64,000 nt of DNA from Spirometra erinaceieuropaei (GCA_902702965.1 CACRXP010000001.1:4878447-4942446), one strand, 5' to 3'; positions 34,427-46,970 are shown, counted from the stretch's first letter. The notes: generated from the sequence alone by a model not told the origin. Translations and numbers: made by a program.

Positions 34427-34629
34427 CAGAATGTTATTACTGACAAAGACAAGGGAGACTGGAATGGCCATTTCCGGCTAATTAGTCGTCGCCAGCCAGT
34501 CATACCCAACCCCGAGGAGTGGAACACCTGGAACTCCAACTCGCGACCCGCCAGTTAGAAGTCCAACGCCTCTAACCACTGAGCCAAGGGCTCGCTATCC
34601 TGTCGGTTTCGATAGGGAATATACAGTGG
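34427..34629 (-). repeat. SINE-A copy, short 3' form with leader
   Basis: On the minus strand it starts ccactgtatattccctatcg (leader), has the head with CTTCTAA in the anticodon-loop position, and ends gtcagtaataacattctg at 34427. Confidence 0.9.
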
Positions 34630-34784
34630 CAGTGGTTAGAGGCGTTGGACTTCTAACTAACAGGTCGCGAGTTCGAGCCTCGGGTGTTCCACATTTCAGG
34701 GTTGGGTATGACTGACTGACGACGACTAATAAGCCAGAAACGGCCATTGCAACCTCCCTTGTCTTTGTCGGTAATAACATTCTG
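34630..34784 (+). repeat. SINE-A copy, short form, head-to-head with the previous
   Basis: Begins cagtggttagaggcgttgg, immediately after the 5' end of the inverted copy, and ends gtcggtaataacattctg. The pair forms inverted arms of about 155 bp. Confidence 0.9.
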
Positions 34785-37700
34785 ACTGGGGTTATTGTTA
34801 GGGTTAGGACACGGGACTATTTTGTCCTAACTTTTTACGTTGACATTAAAACCTAGCACAGTGGAACCTCTCTGATCCATGTCAAAATCTGATTTCAACT
34901 TGGAGAAGATCATGGCCGCCTTTAAGTGCTGGGGGATTTACTCCCTAAAACTTCATCTCCAATGTTCGTCACTTTGAAGTGGCCAAACGGAGGTACACCT
35001 CTGTCCGTTTAACAAAAAATAAGCCGCTTTTCAAGTCCAGATATTACACAACGGCGGAAGCTTTCAGGAGAGCCCAGTACATTGACTTTGGTTTGGCTTC
35101 GAAGCCGCAAACAGGGCCCAGTTGTTTGTCAGGAGGAGTGTCCTCAATGGACACATGTTTTATTGGGTCTCCATGAATGACCGAAACCCGTGAAAAATGT
35201 GGACGAGTGAAGGCAAAGTTGACCCAGATTGTCCGAGAACCATGACAGGAGACGGAGGGGTCCCGTTTGCTTTATCAGGGGAAAACACCAACACGTCAGT
35301 CTATAACAACTTGGGGATTCACCTGGTGCCAGCATAGGTGCGAGCTAAATGTCCAGTTATGCGCGTATCGTCGATCGTTTGTCGCCAAACAATACGGCTG
35401 AGACATATTCGGTTCATCAGTGGGTCCCCCAGGGTCCTCGATGTGCCTTTCGATACGCGCACTCCAGCTTCCCTGCTGACCTTTTCTGATTTCCTCGGAA
35501 ATAAATGCGCGAAATTGGAGATCCTTTGGAACAGTCTTTTGGGCTTGTCCCACAAGCTGGTATGAATACTTGCACTGGAATCTGCTAGCGCATGATCGGC
35601 GAAACACGCTTGTCTGGGCTTTTATTTACTGCCTGTGGTGTCGGTAGTCCAAATCACTAAGCATTTATGTACTACTGACTGACTGTTGGCGGGTCGTAAC
35701 TATTACGCGGTCGTTTCGAAGTAGCTGATGGGTCACAGCTCAAGCAAACATACTAGATTTCGAGGCGAGCCTAAGAAAAGAACTGTTCCGATGATGTCTC
35801 TCCACGTTTGCGCATTAATTTTCAAGGTCAGTGTCGGTCTATGCCAGCATTTTTCGGTGGATATGAAAGTCACACTTCTGCCCAGAGGTAATTGGACGCT
35901 AACGCATCGGGGTTTTCCTGCTATAGTCCGACGAGTAGATGGAAGAGAAGGAAAGTGTTTTCTGAGGTAACCCCTTAGTTTCCACAGCATGCGAACACGG
36001 TTTTCAACTCGTCAAAAGACACCATATTTATTTGAGGCTCGAGGCGTTTTGGAACATCCCAGCCTATGGCGTGCTAATCGTGCATAACACTCACGAAGCG
36101 TTGGTATGGAAAGCTGACAACGGAAAGAATAAGGTAACTCCTCAAAACGAAACTTGTTTTGCGATGGCTGCACATGAATGTGGGCATTCGAGAGGGAATA
36201 GCGGCTGTTAAGGTGAGCGTAGACTGGGTGTTTGTAAGTTTTAAGTCTTCCTTCTGAACCAGTAGTTTTGCCAACGGTTTTTACTGAAAATGTCTTTTAA
36301 ACCGATAACATTGTCGGTTTTTAGGGCTTTTGGAACTCATGGTTTCACAAAGAGTTGTGAGAACAATTCTAAACTAACTTCGGATGATCGACGCTTCCTG
36401 TGTCTGAATAACTCATCGCAGGCATTTTAAAAACGATGTTTCATTTCAGCGGACAGCGGGGAGGCGGTCGTCCTCCCATGCGAGCAGGCGATAAGATTTT
36501 TATCACAGCACTCCATGTGGGGTGACGTTATGAAGGCAGGAGCTCCAAAACGCATCTGTGAGGGCACCGCGCAAGTGTCTCCCCCTTCCCCCTCTCAATC
36601 CCCCGGCTGGCCTAGGCGGGGTGTGCCGCCCAACATCAAAGCTTCGGCCCCCGAAGCTCGCGTCGCCCGGGCTCGATCAGCCCAAGTCCTGCAGGTCCGC
36701 CGGTTCCAAAGTGAACCCCGTCAATCTTATCGGCCATGATCGCAGACCGATTGGCTGACATGGCAGCCACCCACCGCGTTAGGTGAATGACGTGTACAGG
36801 TTACCTGGAGTTGCCAGGGTCGATTTAATCGTCAAGATCTCTGGGGTGGGACAACGGGGGATGACGGTAGGGAGGCCCGGGGAGTATACACCACACCTGC
36901 ACTTCTGTTTTTGCAGCACCAAACTAGGGGCCGCACTGCTAACGTCAGTAGGCGTCGCCAACGGATATTGCAGGAGAGCCACGTCTCAACGATCCTCGAC
37001 GTGCCATTTGTGGGAACGTTAGGGACAGTCTTAGTCCCTACTGTGACATCATTAGGCCCCTATCTAAGGCGGATACTAAGTCGAACGCCAGACCTGGTAA
37101 ACTAGCTATGCACTGAAGGCAGCTCCGACTATCAATTGGCCACTGTAAGCTTTCCCGCGTGGTGCTGTGGTTCGACAAGAAACTCGCATTCTCGTCCTTT
37201 GAGAGCTTTCTCGTATGAGTTCTTGTTGAACTGCGTCAATAAGCTGACTGTAGTGTTTTCATTGTGATAACACCTTGCAAAACCTGAAATTTTTGCAACT
37301 GAGTGCAGTCCAAAGCTGGAAAGATTTGATCGGTTAAAACTGTGTAGGAGGAAAGTGCATACAAATGAGTAGTATCAGAATGGTCACTGAGCGCAGGACA
37401 AAGATGTCACAGATTCCGACTGCATTACGAGGAATGACTGGAATCGTGGGACTCATGAATCTAAAAAAGTGACTTCCAAAGCGCAATTATATTCTGTAAG
37501 AATGCACTTGTCCTAGCTCTCAGTTCAAAGCCCATGCGTAGGGAGGCGCAGTAGCAGCTCAAAAAACAAGGACTCGTTTCTCAGGCTCTTCATTCATCTC
37601 TACTACTCGGAAGGATCAGGGGCAGCCGAGAACTATTCATGAGTAGGATTATCAGAGGGCTTGAGTGGTGCAAGTGACAACCACTATCATCACCACGTCC

Positions 37701-38243
37701 TCGCTGCTGTTATTATTACTTTTGTAATTCGACAGATAGCTAAGTAGATCGGGAATGACGAGTGAGCGTAAGAATGACTTCCCGTAGGAACGCAGACGTA
37801 GGTTATCAGGGATAAATGGGTGTACCGACTACGAGGAGTCGGCTCTCAGGACAGTAACTGGTGCAACAGGAAGATGCGAGCAGATGTTAGCCGAAGGTAC
37901 ACGTTGCAGAAATTTGGCCTCTGAGACCGTCACATTCCAAGGTACATATCTACTGCGATAAAAGACCTCTCATCTCAGTCAACGTGACGATAGCCCCTTA
38001 ATATAATGATGACACCGTTGATTGGAATTCGAATCTCAGGTGTGTAGCTTGCGTATCACTGGCTGGTGACTAAGAATAACCCAAAATATCCATATCAGTC
38101 TTTATCGATAGAACGTAATTATATACTGCCAGCCGTCATGTCGACGTCTACGTTGGCTCCAGGTCTAAGGCAAATCGATAATGCCAATTTACTTCCTGCA
38201 CTCAGGACACATCGGGACATTCTACTCTTCTTTGAAGCGTCCC
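34785..38243. other. Unassigned; GC-rich patch at about 36540-36780
   Basis: A minus-strand frame at 35307-35585 (containing PNMSQPYCLATNDRRYAHNW) ends close to a CAG/GTGAAT donor-like site but has no good acceptor. A GC-rich stretch at 36.5-36.8 kb encodes a Pro/Arg/Ala-rich frame of unknown meaning. Confidence 0.35.
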
Positions 38244-38450
38244 TATACCAGTGTTTATTCCCGATTGAAGCCGACAGGATAACGAGCCCGTGGCTCAGTG
38301 ATTAGAAGCGTTGGACTTCTAACTGACAGGTTGCGAGTTCGAGTTCAAGGTGTTCCACACCTCGGAGTTGGGTATGACTGGCTGGCGACGACTAATAAGT
38401 CAGAAATGGCCATTCCAGTCTCCATTGCCTTTGTCGGTAATAACATTCTG
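38244..38450 (+). repeat. SINE-A copy, short form with leader
   Basis: Leader accagtgtttattcccgat, head with GTGGCTCAGTGATTAGAAGC, loop CTTCTAA, box B GAGTTCGAGTT, end gtcggtaataacattctg. Confidence 0.9.
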
Positions 38451-38465
38451 CATATATATACATGG

Positions 38466-38613
38466 GCAGTATGTTATTACCGACAAAGACAAGGAGACTG
38501 GAATGACCATTTCTGGCTTATTTGTCGTCGTCAGCCAATCATGCGCAACCCCGAGGTGTGGAACACCTGGGACTCGAACTCGCTACCTGTCAGAAGTCCA
38601 ACGCCTTTAACCA
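38466..38613 (-). repeat. SINE-A copy, tail-to-tail with the previous
   Basis: Inverted body and most of the head, separated from the plus copy by a 15-bp AT-rich spacer (catatatatacatgg). It is truncated in box A. Confidence 0.85.
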
Positions 38614-38757
38614 GTCTCCCTTGTCTTTGTCGGTAATAACATACTGCCTATATCATGTGCCGCTGTGCGACTGCTGGCTGGGCTCGAGAGAGAGCTCGTA
38701 AGGAACAACGGAACAAGTGAGTTCCGTAAGAACGATCGGTGAGCGCCCCCCTACCAT
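38611..38757 (+). repeat. SINE-A long-form tail
   Basis: Runs cagtctcccttgtctttgtc through the long tail (gccgctgtgcgactgctgg, ccgtaagaacgatcggtgag) to the terminal gcgcccccctaccat. It is 5'-truncated. Confidence 0.85.
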
Positions 38758-38774
38758 ATATATACATATATAAG

Positions 38775-38846
38775 GCCGAAAGACATTACCGACAAAGACC
38801 AGGAAAACTGGAATGACCGTTTCCCGCTTGTTATCTCCCTGGCACA
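38775..38846 (-). repeat. SINE-A body fragment, inverted
   Basis: Matches gtcggtaatgtctttcgg back to the start of the body after an atatatacatatata spacer. Confidence 0.7.
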
Positions 38847-39078
38847 TATACGTATATACGTTAGCCGTGCAGGAAGAACGAGCACCCGGTGTCCGTCTTT
38901 CAACATGTTCCAGCTCCTATTCCATCCCTCCGTGTACTACGCGACTCCCCGTCTATTGGCACCTATCTCCTAATTGGAGCCCGGTACAGCTGTGGTATTG
39001 GTCGTATGGCCTGCACAGGATCGCAGCTTGCGGAACAGCACCTTTTGATGCATACACTTAGTTATGGTAGTTTGTTTA

Positions 39079-39440
39079 CGTTGCGGCGCCAAATGTGGTT
39101 ATGTAGCCCCACCTAAAGTAAACAAACCCCAGCCCCTCTAATATGGGACCGGTGGTAATAGGGGCTTTTACAGGTGGGGCCGGGGAGCGCAGAGGCGACG
39201 AGGTCAAGTAGTTGAATGCAAAAGAAAAGCTTTTGGGAATGCGCGGTTGTACTTTGAATGGTTGAGAAATAGTTGCGCTAACCCCTAACCCCTAATTCTA
39301 ACTCCTAATCCTAACCCATAGCCTTAACTCCCTAATCCTAAGCCCTAAACATAACCCCTAACCCTAACCCTTAACCCCAACCTCAACAGTATTGTGTCCT
39401 TCAGGTGGGGCTACCAAACCACATCTCACGCGTTGCGATT
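39079..39440 (+). mobile_element. MITE of family M (copy M1) with telomere-like interior
   Basis: The ends are CGCCAAATGTGGTTATGTAG and the imperfect complement ggctaccaaaccacatct. The interior has gaggtcaagtagttgaatg, then a degenerate CCCTAA array (39275-39385). Flanking acgttgcgg and gcgttgcga agree at 7 of 9 positions (shared CGTTGCG), consistent with a worn 9-bp target duplication. Confidence 0.75.
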
Positions 39441-41403
39441 TTGACGTATCGGCTTTTTAAAAATTGGGAATTTACACACCGCGGCGTGGAATCTTATTCC
39501 GAAGGGCAGTTTTAAAGAGCTGAAACATTTTTCTCGACAAACTTTAGGGGTGTACAAAACCGTATTATAAAATGATCGTCTAAACAGGTAGATAAACACG
39601 GTGATCAAGCATGGAAGCGGGACAAGTAAGCTCTGCAAGGGGGGAGGAGACCAGGCACCTAGAAGGTCGAACAATGAGGTCTGTTCAACAAGAGACTGAT
39701 GTAATTCTGCACACTGTTCCCAGGTTCGGGGCAGGTTGTCACTGGACGCCCCACCCCACCCTCCCTAAAGCTCATGTCAGCCTTCTTTAGCCTACCTACC
39801 GTCTACGCCAACCGAAGGGACCTGGGGTAAACACGCAACGCCGTTGGTCAAATGGAAACGGCCCTCGTAGACAGGGTGTAGAGCCTATGGCCCTTTACAG
39901 CCGAGAGGTGCTTGAACAAACACACCGAGTGTCATGCCTGAGAGATCTCCCCCCCTCTTGGAGCGGCAGCGTGGCCTGTTGAGGGGGGAATCGCTGCCTC
40001 GCTGCCCCCACCCAGGCGCCAGTGTTTCCTACTGACACATGGCTACTTTTGGAGTGGAACAGGACACCGCGAAGTGCCGAAGTTCAATTACTCTGACCAC
40101 CTGATTATACTTCGTCCGCAGTGGAGGTGTCCGGAACTGAGGGCGCCTTTGATCAGATAGGGCGCAGGCGTGTATAGGTTTGTGTCTGTATAGACTTTAA
40201 ATGGCGTTGTGCGGTTTACACTTCACATTGATCGGCAGTTTCGTTTATCTCTTGCGCCTACACTTCTCAGAATGTTTCTGACCAAAAAACAGATGATGTG
40301 AAGCCACTAGATTGTCCCTCCTTAGGTGGAGGGGTCTCAGTTACAGACTGGCCACACACCCAAGGAAAGGCAAAAAGACTAGAGATTTGCGTTTTTCTTC
40401 GAGACAACATCTACGAACTGATATAATTCATGCGAAGCGCATAATGCGGAAAGGCAATGGGAAGTGGCTGAAACGAAGGAGTACGTCAGGAAAAGTAAGA
40501 TGGGACGAATTCCGGATGCGCCTACTCTAAAGGGTGAGTACCGCTCATCGTGCATTTAGGCAGCTAAGAAACGACTAAACAGTTCTTTATATGACAGTCG
40601 TAGAAGATTCCCACGAACCATCTGTGCGTAAAAACAAAACAAAAAACCGTCCGTAACTCCCAAAAGACAGGTATGAAGATTACTAATGTCAGTGGGCGAT
40701 TGAGCGCTTAGAAAAGGGTGTCAAAAATCTCCACAGCCCAAGGACTGACAATCGGAGCCTGGAGGAGGACACAACACCAAAGACTAACCGCCTACAAAAG
40801 GTGCGTAGAGCAATCAGACGGGGCGCGACTGCTCTGCTGGTGACCTGGACAGTTCAGTAGGGCAGTGCAATTCACCCTGGAAATTCCCTCAAAGAAAGAA
40901 GTGCTGTCGCCTGCACGTCATTCTGCTGACTACCTTTTCTTCAACTCAACGGTCATCCAGTGCCTTGTCCTTGCGCTTAAGTCAGTAAAATTACAGCACC
41001 AGTAGTAAAAGGTGGACGGAAGTTTCGGCGAACACACCCGGTAGGGGGATGTTTGTTTTCGAAAGTACTATCCATTTCCGCAACTCGAAAGTGCGTCTGC
41101 AGCAGCCCAGCCGGGTGTTCACCCACTGTTCCATGATACACATGCTACCAATTACAGAGTAAGATTGGTATTCCACAGCAGTCCACCCACCGCAGCAGGA
41201 GGATAGCTTCCTTCACCAAACTATGATTGAGGCCTGAGTATTGGATAGAGGGTTTTGGCTGATGCGGAGGTATTCGAATAAACCAAACTTAGCCCAGTGG
41301 CCTCACTGAAGGTTGACTCCGGCTCGAAGCCCTTGCGACTTATCAGCCGACATGAGATAGACACAACCGTTTGTCAATCGTGACCTTCAAAACCATCACT
41401 CAC
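39441..41403. other. Unassigned; intron-like
   Basis: I see no supportable exon or repeat. Confidence 0.35.
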
Positions 41404-41583
41404 CCAACGGCCCGGTGGTCATGTAGGATCTATTTGTGGTGTGGATGACCGGCAGCACCTGTGCATCGTCTTCGCATACCCGCTCCGCTGGTAGGACAAA
41501 GTCAAGACGTCTGAAGATGGATGTGGACACCGTGGTTGGCGTAACCAAATCCCTGTCTGCGTATGATGCCAACCTGTTGGCCC
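41404..41583 (-). CDS. Candidate internal coding exon, product not recognised
   Basis: On the minus strand an acceptor (ggctcttgtgcatgcag) precedes base 41583, and a consensus donor GTGAGT starts at 41403. The exon is exactly 180 bp with phase 1 at both ends, so skipping it would keep the frame. Its peptide includes GANRLASYADRDLVTPTTVS, FRRLDFVLPAERVCEDDAQV and a possible N-glycosylation site in TTNRSYM. It is open in this frame only through the donor. No family recognised. It lies between the exons at 50.7 and 17.3 kb on the same strand, but its phases do not join directly to either, so if it belongs to one gene with them, other exons are missing. Confidence 0.6.
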
Positions 41584-42387
41584 CTGCATGCACAAGAGCC
41601 CCACTCCAAAAGAACTTATAGGATCATGAAATCTGGCTCTCAGTCGGGAGAAGGATTGAGCTATGCTGCCAGTGTACAGTCGTCACCTTTTATGTTCGTA
41701 TCAGCGGTGGAGTGCGTATACATGCGTAAGCACCGTCGAATGTAGAATACTAATGTGGCGAAGAGCCATTAAGAGAGAGAGGGAGGGGGGGGGGGGCTAG
41801 GGGAAGCCCATCGATCGTCCCCAATGTGACAGTGACACAGCTGTTGTATGAGGAAATTCCATAGGTGACCCCGACGCACAAACGTTCCGTCCCCGATGGA
41901 GGCTCGTAAAGTATGCACGGCAAACAGGCGGGGGGTCTGAATGAGACAAAGACAACTTTTCTACAGATTGTCAATTATCCAGCTGGCAGTGGATGACGAG
42001 GCGACAGGCGGCAGGCTGCCGGAGGGGGCCCCTGACACTGAAAATTTAATCAAATGACAAAGCCGGCACTTCAGGCCTAGTTGGTCTCAAGGCGACGCGG
42101 GTCTGCTCGCGGGTCGGTATTCCGCCGACCGAGTTAAAAGGTGGCAACAGTGATGGAGCACCATGTGAGAAATGTGACTTTCAGAAGCGCTAGAGCCCTG
42201 AGTTGTGGGGAAAGCCAAAAATTCAAAACGCATAGCCTCTACCTCTGTCTCCTCTAAAAGGCATCGCCGCCTCTTAGACTCGCAAATTGAACGTCAGCTC
42301 GTCAGTTGGGCACAAAAGATGTCCAGAAAAAGTAAGTCCAGGACCTCTATCTTAAGTTTTGCCTTTTTGTTCCCTGCCCTGACGATG
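41584..42387. other. Unassigned
   Basis: A G-rich run occurs near 41775-41797. No gene seen. Confidence 0.35.
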
Positions 42388-42446
42388 ATGATGGTGGCGG
42401 CGGTGGTGGTGGTGGTGGTGGTGGTGGTGGTGGTGGTGGTGGTGGC
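42388..42446. repeat. (GGT)n microsatellite
   Basis: About 17 GGT units after ggcggcggt. It produces a poly-Val stretch in the plus 146-codon frame 42205-42645, which I do not accept as a gene. Confidence 0.95.
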
Positions 42447-43159
42447 TGGCGAATGTTTCCACGCGAGACGAAACAAGCAGTTTGGCGATGAGCGATTATT
42501 GACGAAAATACTAATGCGTATCGACATAGCCACCACGTCTCCATTTCTCGCCGAGTATATCAACATGTCGCTCACTGTGGGTCACCTGTCTGTCTTTTCA
42601 AATCCGCTGACGGGCACAGGTAGGTTACCACAGTATTACAAATAGCCCCGGGGATGATCATCCGTTGTATCTTTCATGAAGAGGAGTCCATAACCTCAAC
42701 AAAATCATCTAACTGTGAAGGACGTAAATCTCATGCCTCAGAACGGGATTCGGAATGCAAGTTGTCAAGCTTTACGACACATTCCGGGAAACGCAATTAT
42801 TCCCTCATCAGTAGTTCCTGCATGGTAAAAGTACGGTTTGAGAGGAAACGCTAGGTAAACTAAAATAGTTCCCGCGGACCCCCATAGTACGCCGTATCGT
42901 CCTTAATCCTGGACGTGGAATGGACTACGACACCAATCGTACATTGTACGCAGTAATTTTTATCCTTGCCGGAAGTACACCCGCGACCTACTGTGGGACT
43001 AAGTAGGTGGAGGGGAGGGGATGAGTGATAACTTGACTTCATCTACTGCCCACAACAAATCCAGATGTGCGCTAAACAAGGTCCTTGTTGACGTGTCACT
43101 TTTAAAAAGCGGGACTTTACTGGCCGTGGGAGCTGTGGTTTGCTGGTCATTATCCCACA
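42447..43159. other. Unassigned
   Basis: I see nothing supportable. Confidence 0.35.
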
Positions 43160-43320
43160 ACCAGCTGGTTGACAGGCTCGGACAGTCAACTGGTGCAAGT
43201 GAGGGGGATGGGGGAATGAGTCCGGCGCTGGGGAATCCGTTCCCACGGCACATCCACAAATTCCTGACTACACTAAATATGACGCGTTTCAACCTATCAG
43301 GACATGTAGGAATGGAGGCT
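43160..43320 (+). repeat. Family C repeat, 5' block
   Basis: Contains gttgacaggctcggacagtc, aactggtgcaag and atgacgcgtttcaacctatc in the family order. Confidence 0.55.
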
Positions 43321-43419
43321 TTAAAGTTTGCCAGCCGATGGATTCACTTGGTGCTTCTCACGAATAAGAGTCAGGCTGTAGCGGTTGTTTTTTTAGTGCG
43401 GCTTTTATGGCACGACGGA

Positions 43420-43922
43420 CAATGTGAGGGTAGGATATAGTTATGCAGCCGCACCTGATGGACACGATACTGTTGATCTACTTAAGTTGGTGTGATTGCG
43501 TTGGTATGTTGTTACTGTGCGTTGCGGTGTATGTTCTGTTGGCAGACTTGTTACTTTGTCGCCGAGTCTAGCATTTTTCGGCCCAATGTCAGTGGTCCTT
43601 CTTGACTTTCGGCCTGTCGTCCCCTTCTAACTTTCGCGTTAGATGTTTCAGGGTTGGGGTTTAGGGCTGCGGTTAAAGTTAAGGGTAAGCGTTAGGACTT
43701 GAGTTAGGGCTAGGGGGTTAGGGCAATTATCTCTCAACCACTCAAAGTACAACCGCGCATTCCCTATAGCTTTTCTTTTGCATTCAATTACTTGGCCTTG
43801 TCACTTCTGCGTTCCCCGGCCCCACCTTTAAAAACCCCCTATTACCACCGGTCCTGTATTACAGGTGGCTGGGGTTCGTTCAACTCCGGTGCGGCTACAT
43901 AACCACATCTGACCAATGTGAG
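43420..43922 (-). mobile_element. MITE of family M (copy M2), with 9-bp target duplication
   Basis: CAATGTGAG at 43420-43428 and 43914-43922 is a perfect 9-bp direct repeat. The element between them carries gttatgcagccgcacctgat at one end and gtgcggctacataaccacat at the other. Its telomere-like array (43655-43725) is followed by the family block ctcaaagtacaaccgcgcat. It is longer than the other M copies because of about 165 bp near its left end. Confidence 0.85.
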
Positions 43923-44065
43923 ATCCGAGGCGTCTTTAGTGAATAATAGTATCGGTAGTGGAGCCAAGGTCGTGTGTGTTTCGCGTCAACGGACTATTCG
44001 GTTTATTCAGCCGCTGAGGCCGCGTAAACCTTCGATCGTCGTGCCATTACTTTGCCATCTAAGCA

Positions 44066-44270
44066 AGGTGAGTGAGGGAAGAGAGAATGCGATGGACGGT
44101 GAGCACATGTCCAAATCTTGAAGAAGGAGACACAATCGCTTCTTCAAGACTACTTCCTGGGACTCGCCTCTTCGCTTCTATTAACACGTCTATACCACTT
44201 TAAACTAATTCACGTGCTGGTCACTAGCTCTGCACCCATTCTGTGTGAAACGCGGTCGGCTGATAGGTCG
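44066..44270 (+). repeat. Family C repeat, 3' block with a 10-bp hairpin
   Basis: Family matches include gtgagtgagggaagagagaa and ccactttaaactaattcacg. CTTGAAGAAG (44117-44126) and CTTCTTCAAG (44139-44148) form a perfect hairpin not present in the other copies. Confidence 0.5.
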
Positions 44271-45084
44271 CTAACGCAGGTGGTCTGGAACGCCTGGGCG
44301 ACGTCACCGCAGCCCAAATTGGTGCAGCCGTTGTTGTGGCTAGATACAAAACTCTCAAGATCAGGAAGGGTGAGATTTGGTAGATGTGCTCGTCTGAAAA
44401 TATTCAGTAGTCAGGAGCGGAATTACAACCGGGCGACGACTGATGGAGGCTGGACTTTTAATCGAAGAGGATTGGTGACACCCTAAAATGGTCATGAATA
44501 TATCTGCTCTTTGGATAAGAACTAGCTGTCAGACATATGTTGAATAAAAACAAGGCTTTAAGAAACCCCATAACGGGGTATGAAGGAAAACTGAGGAGGC
44601 TACTGTGTCAATAAACATCTTTTGATCTGCTACGCGGCGGCGCCATGATTTTCTCGCGTCAACTTCTTGTTTACTTATGTACGACGAGAGAAACAAAACG
44701 AGTCCAGACTCAAAGACTAGATAACTTCTCGACTATGACCAGCGATGTGGTATAAATAAGCGGCATGGGTGGTTATGGCAATGGAGAACCTTCAAATGGG
44801 TTTGCATGCGCACCTCACCCAAGAGTCAACCCGATTTCTTGGGAGTACCCACGTTGAGTGGTTATCCAAAAGGCAAGTCGTGTAGAAAATTTTAAAGTGC
44901 GATTGTTGGATGATGTCGAAGACAAGGTTAACAGTAATGACAAAAGAAGAAACCAAAGCCCATCACTCGATCCAGGACCTCGGAAAACGTACGCAAGGCG
45001 GTGTTTGGGTGAGCAAGAACAGCCGCGCCGGAGACTGACAGTTCAAATATCGGTTTCGATGATGTCCAGAGTGTACCCCACAGC
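44271..45084. other. Unassigned
   Basis: I see nothing supportable. Confidence 0.35.
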
Positions 45085-45260
45085 AAGGTGAAGCAGGCAC
45101 GGTGAGTTAGTTTAAAGCAGTGGTAGACTTACGCAACATCTACCGCACTCTCTCCTCTCCCCGCCTGGGCCCGAGATCGAGACATAGTCAAGAAGACCAG
45201 AGGCCGGAGAGGGCGCAGGTGACTGGCATGGCCGAATCCGCACTTTGGTGAACCACCATC
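45085..45260 (-). repeat. Family C repeat, 3' half
   Basis: Plus-strand segments gagttagtttaaagcagtgg, acgcaacatctaccgcactc and agtcaagaagaccagaggcc are the complement of the family sequence in the right order. Confidence 0.65.
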
Positions 45261-46769
45261 ACACCCTCTGGTCTACAACAACACTTGACCAGGATTTTAA
45301 CCGGCAAATGCAACACAACGGAGCAGAAAGACGAAGATGACTGGGCAGCCATGCACACGACCTGTATACCTAGCGGGAGAACAAGCGCATCTACCGACAG
45401 AGGACCAGGTACCGGAGGACTGTCAGCGCACGCCAGACCGCGAGGGTCATGTTTGCTGAATCATGGCGTGGCAGACGCGAAAAAACTCGCAGCCAAGCGC
45501 AAAACCACAACCCCTGGTTCACAACATACACTGACCAGGATTTTACACAACAACAAAAATGAGGGGGACGGCAACTGGTGCAACGTGAGCCTGCAACTGG
45601 CCCTGCCGCCACCACACCCCCCCCCTTGTTGTCACTTGTTATGGGTGCGCAATCCCGAAAACGCCTGTCGGACTGCGATCTAGCCCCGGTGCTGCTCCAG
45701 TGCATCTAACACGCGTCCCGTTTTAGGGCCACGGTGCCGGTGACCACACCAAGTAAAACGACGCCAAGGGAAAGTCCACAGACAAGGGAATCATCCCGCG
45801 GCTAGGGATCAAGGACTACCTCGGAGGCTATCGCAGCAGCACATGTCTACACCAAACCGATCAAAATTCCACAGGACGCTGTAGCCAGTCACCATCGAAG
45901 GTGCCAGACAAGCTACCGAGCACCTTAGTGACTAGTCTGCTGACCTATAATTAACTGCCTCTCAAGGCACAGTGAAGACAGAGGGGGTGGGAGGGGACGG
46001 CAATGACTGAGCACTCTGCAGCATGCGCGCAGCATCCACCATCCGGCGAGTTTGTACACTTGTCCAAGTTACCGCTTCCTCTTTCAGGATGACATTCTAT
46101 AGGCCCTTTACGCCCATCAGAGAAGACTGAAAAAAGATCTTTCGGCTGACGGAGCCCTTTAAAGGCGGCATCGGCATATATCTGACTCACTCGGTCCTGA
46201 AGGTGGCACGCCTGCATATGCACAGTGACCAGAAGTAGTGGCGGCAGAATACGCGACAGAAGAAGAAAAAACGCAAAACATAGAGGGAAGTAGGACAGGG
46301 GAAGTGCCCAGTTGGATGAGACATCTGAACTCCATCTCTTCCGGATGTCCCTCAAGCATTCCTGTGCGTGTACTAGCGCACTTATTAGTGATGGTTTAGC
46401 GTTAGTATTTTTCATAATAATTTACACGAAAGAGTTCAAAACGCAGGAGACCTTGGCGGAACTGAGACCTTCGTGAGGCGATAACAAGTGCAGAAAGAAA
46501 TGCGACAGTTGGTGCAACTGGAAAAAACATAATGACCGTTCTCCCACCAATGGCCCAACTAGTCAGTCCGTGCCTTGGTTTCGGCAGCAAGGTCAGGAGT
46601 AAACAGTTAGAAACGCCTACTTGTCAGCCCTATTTATATTGTGGCAACAAATGTGAGTTCGCTTTACGGTCGTCTGAAAGTACCTGTGCTGTTGGTTAGG
46701 TATCCTGCAACCCAATATATAGTACTAGCTGCCGGTCGGCAGCTAATGAATATTACGAGGTTACTCCCG
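45261..46769. other. Unassigned; short direct repeat near 45283 and 45528
   Basis: tgaccaggattttaa and tgaccaggatttta recur about 245 bp apart, each after a similar acaacac/acatac context. A 154-codon minus-strand frame (45951-46415) has a hydrophobic segment and many Cys but no convincing splice sites. Confidence 0.35.
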
Positions 46770-46970
46770 CTGTTTCTGATGGACATCGGTCCAAGTACTC
46801 ATACATCAAATTTCGGACTACACCTATGGGCCTTAGTTCAAACTGAATTACTCCAATTTAGCAGTATTTCTGAGGAAAGTAAAATCGATAATTCCTAAAC
46901 ACGTGTCTGTGCTCTTAGCTAGCATCCGTGCTGTCAGTATGGTATCCTGCAGTTCAGTAGGCTACACTGC
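46770..46970 (+). repeat. Unclassified repeat family E, copy 2
   Basis: Parallels 8565-8850 in order: tactccaatttagcagtat, tttctgaggaaagtaaaa, gtcagtatggtat. Confidence 0.45.

Noticed and set aside
35307..35585. Possible exon with a CAG/GTGAAT donor
   Set aside because: The opposite strand is equally open, the acceptor is weak and no family is recognised. Left as unassigned.
39275..39385. True chromosome-end telomere
   Set aside because: The CCCTAA-like units are degenerate and lie inside an internal MITE with target duplication, with other sequence on both sides.
42205..42645. 146-codon plus-strand ORF
   Set aside because: Its core is a poly-Val run from a (GGT)n microsatellite, with no splice sites or domain.
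45951..46415. 154-codon minus-strand ORF with a hydrophobic segment and many Cys
   Set aside because: The hydrophobic part comes from a T-rich stretch. No convincing splice signals and no domain match that I know.
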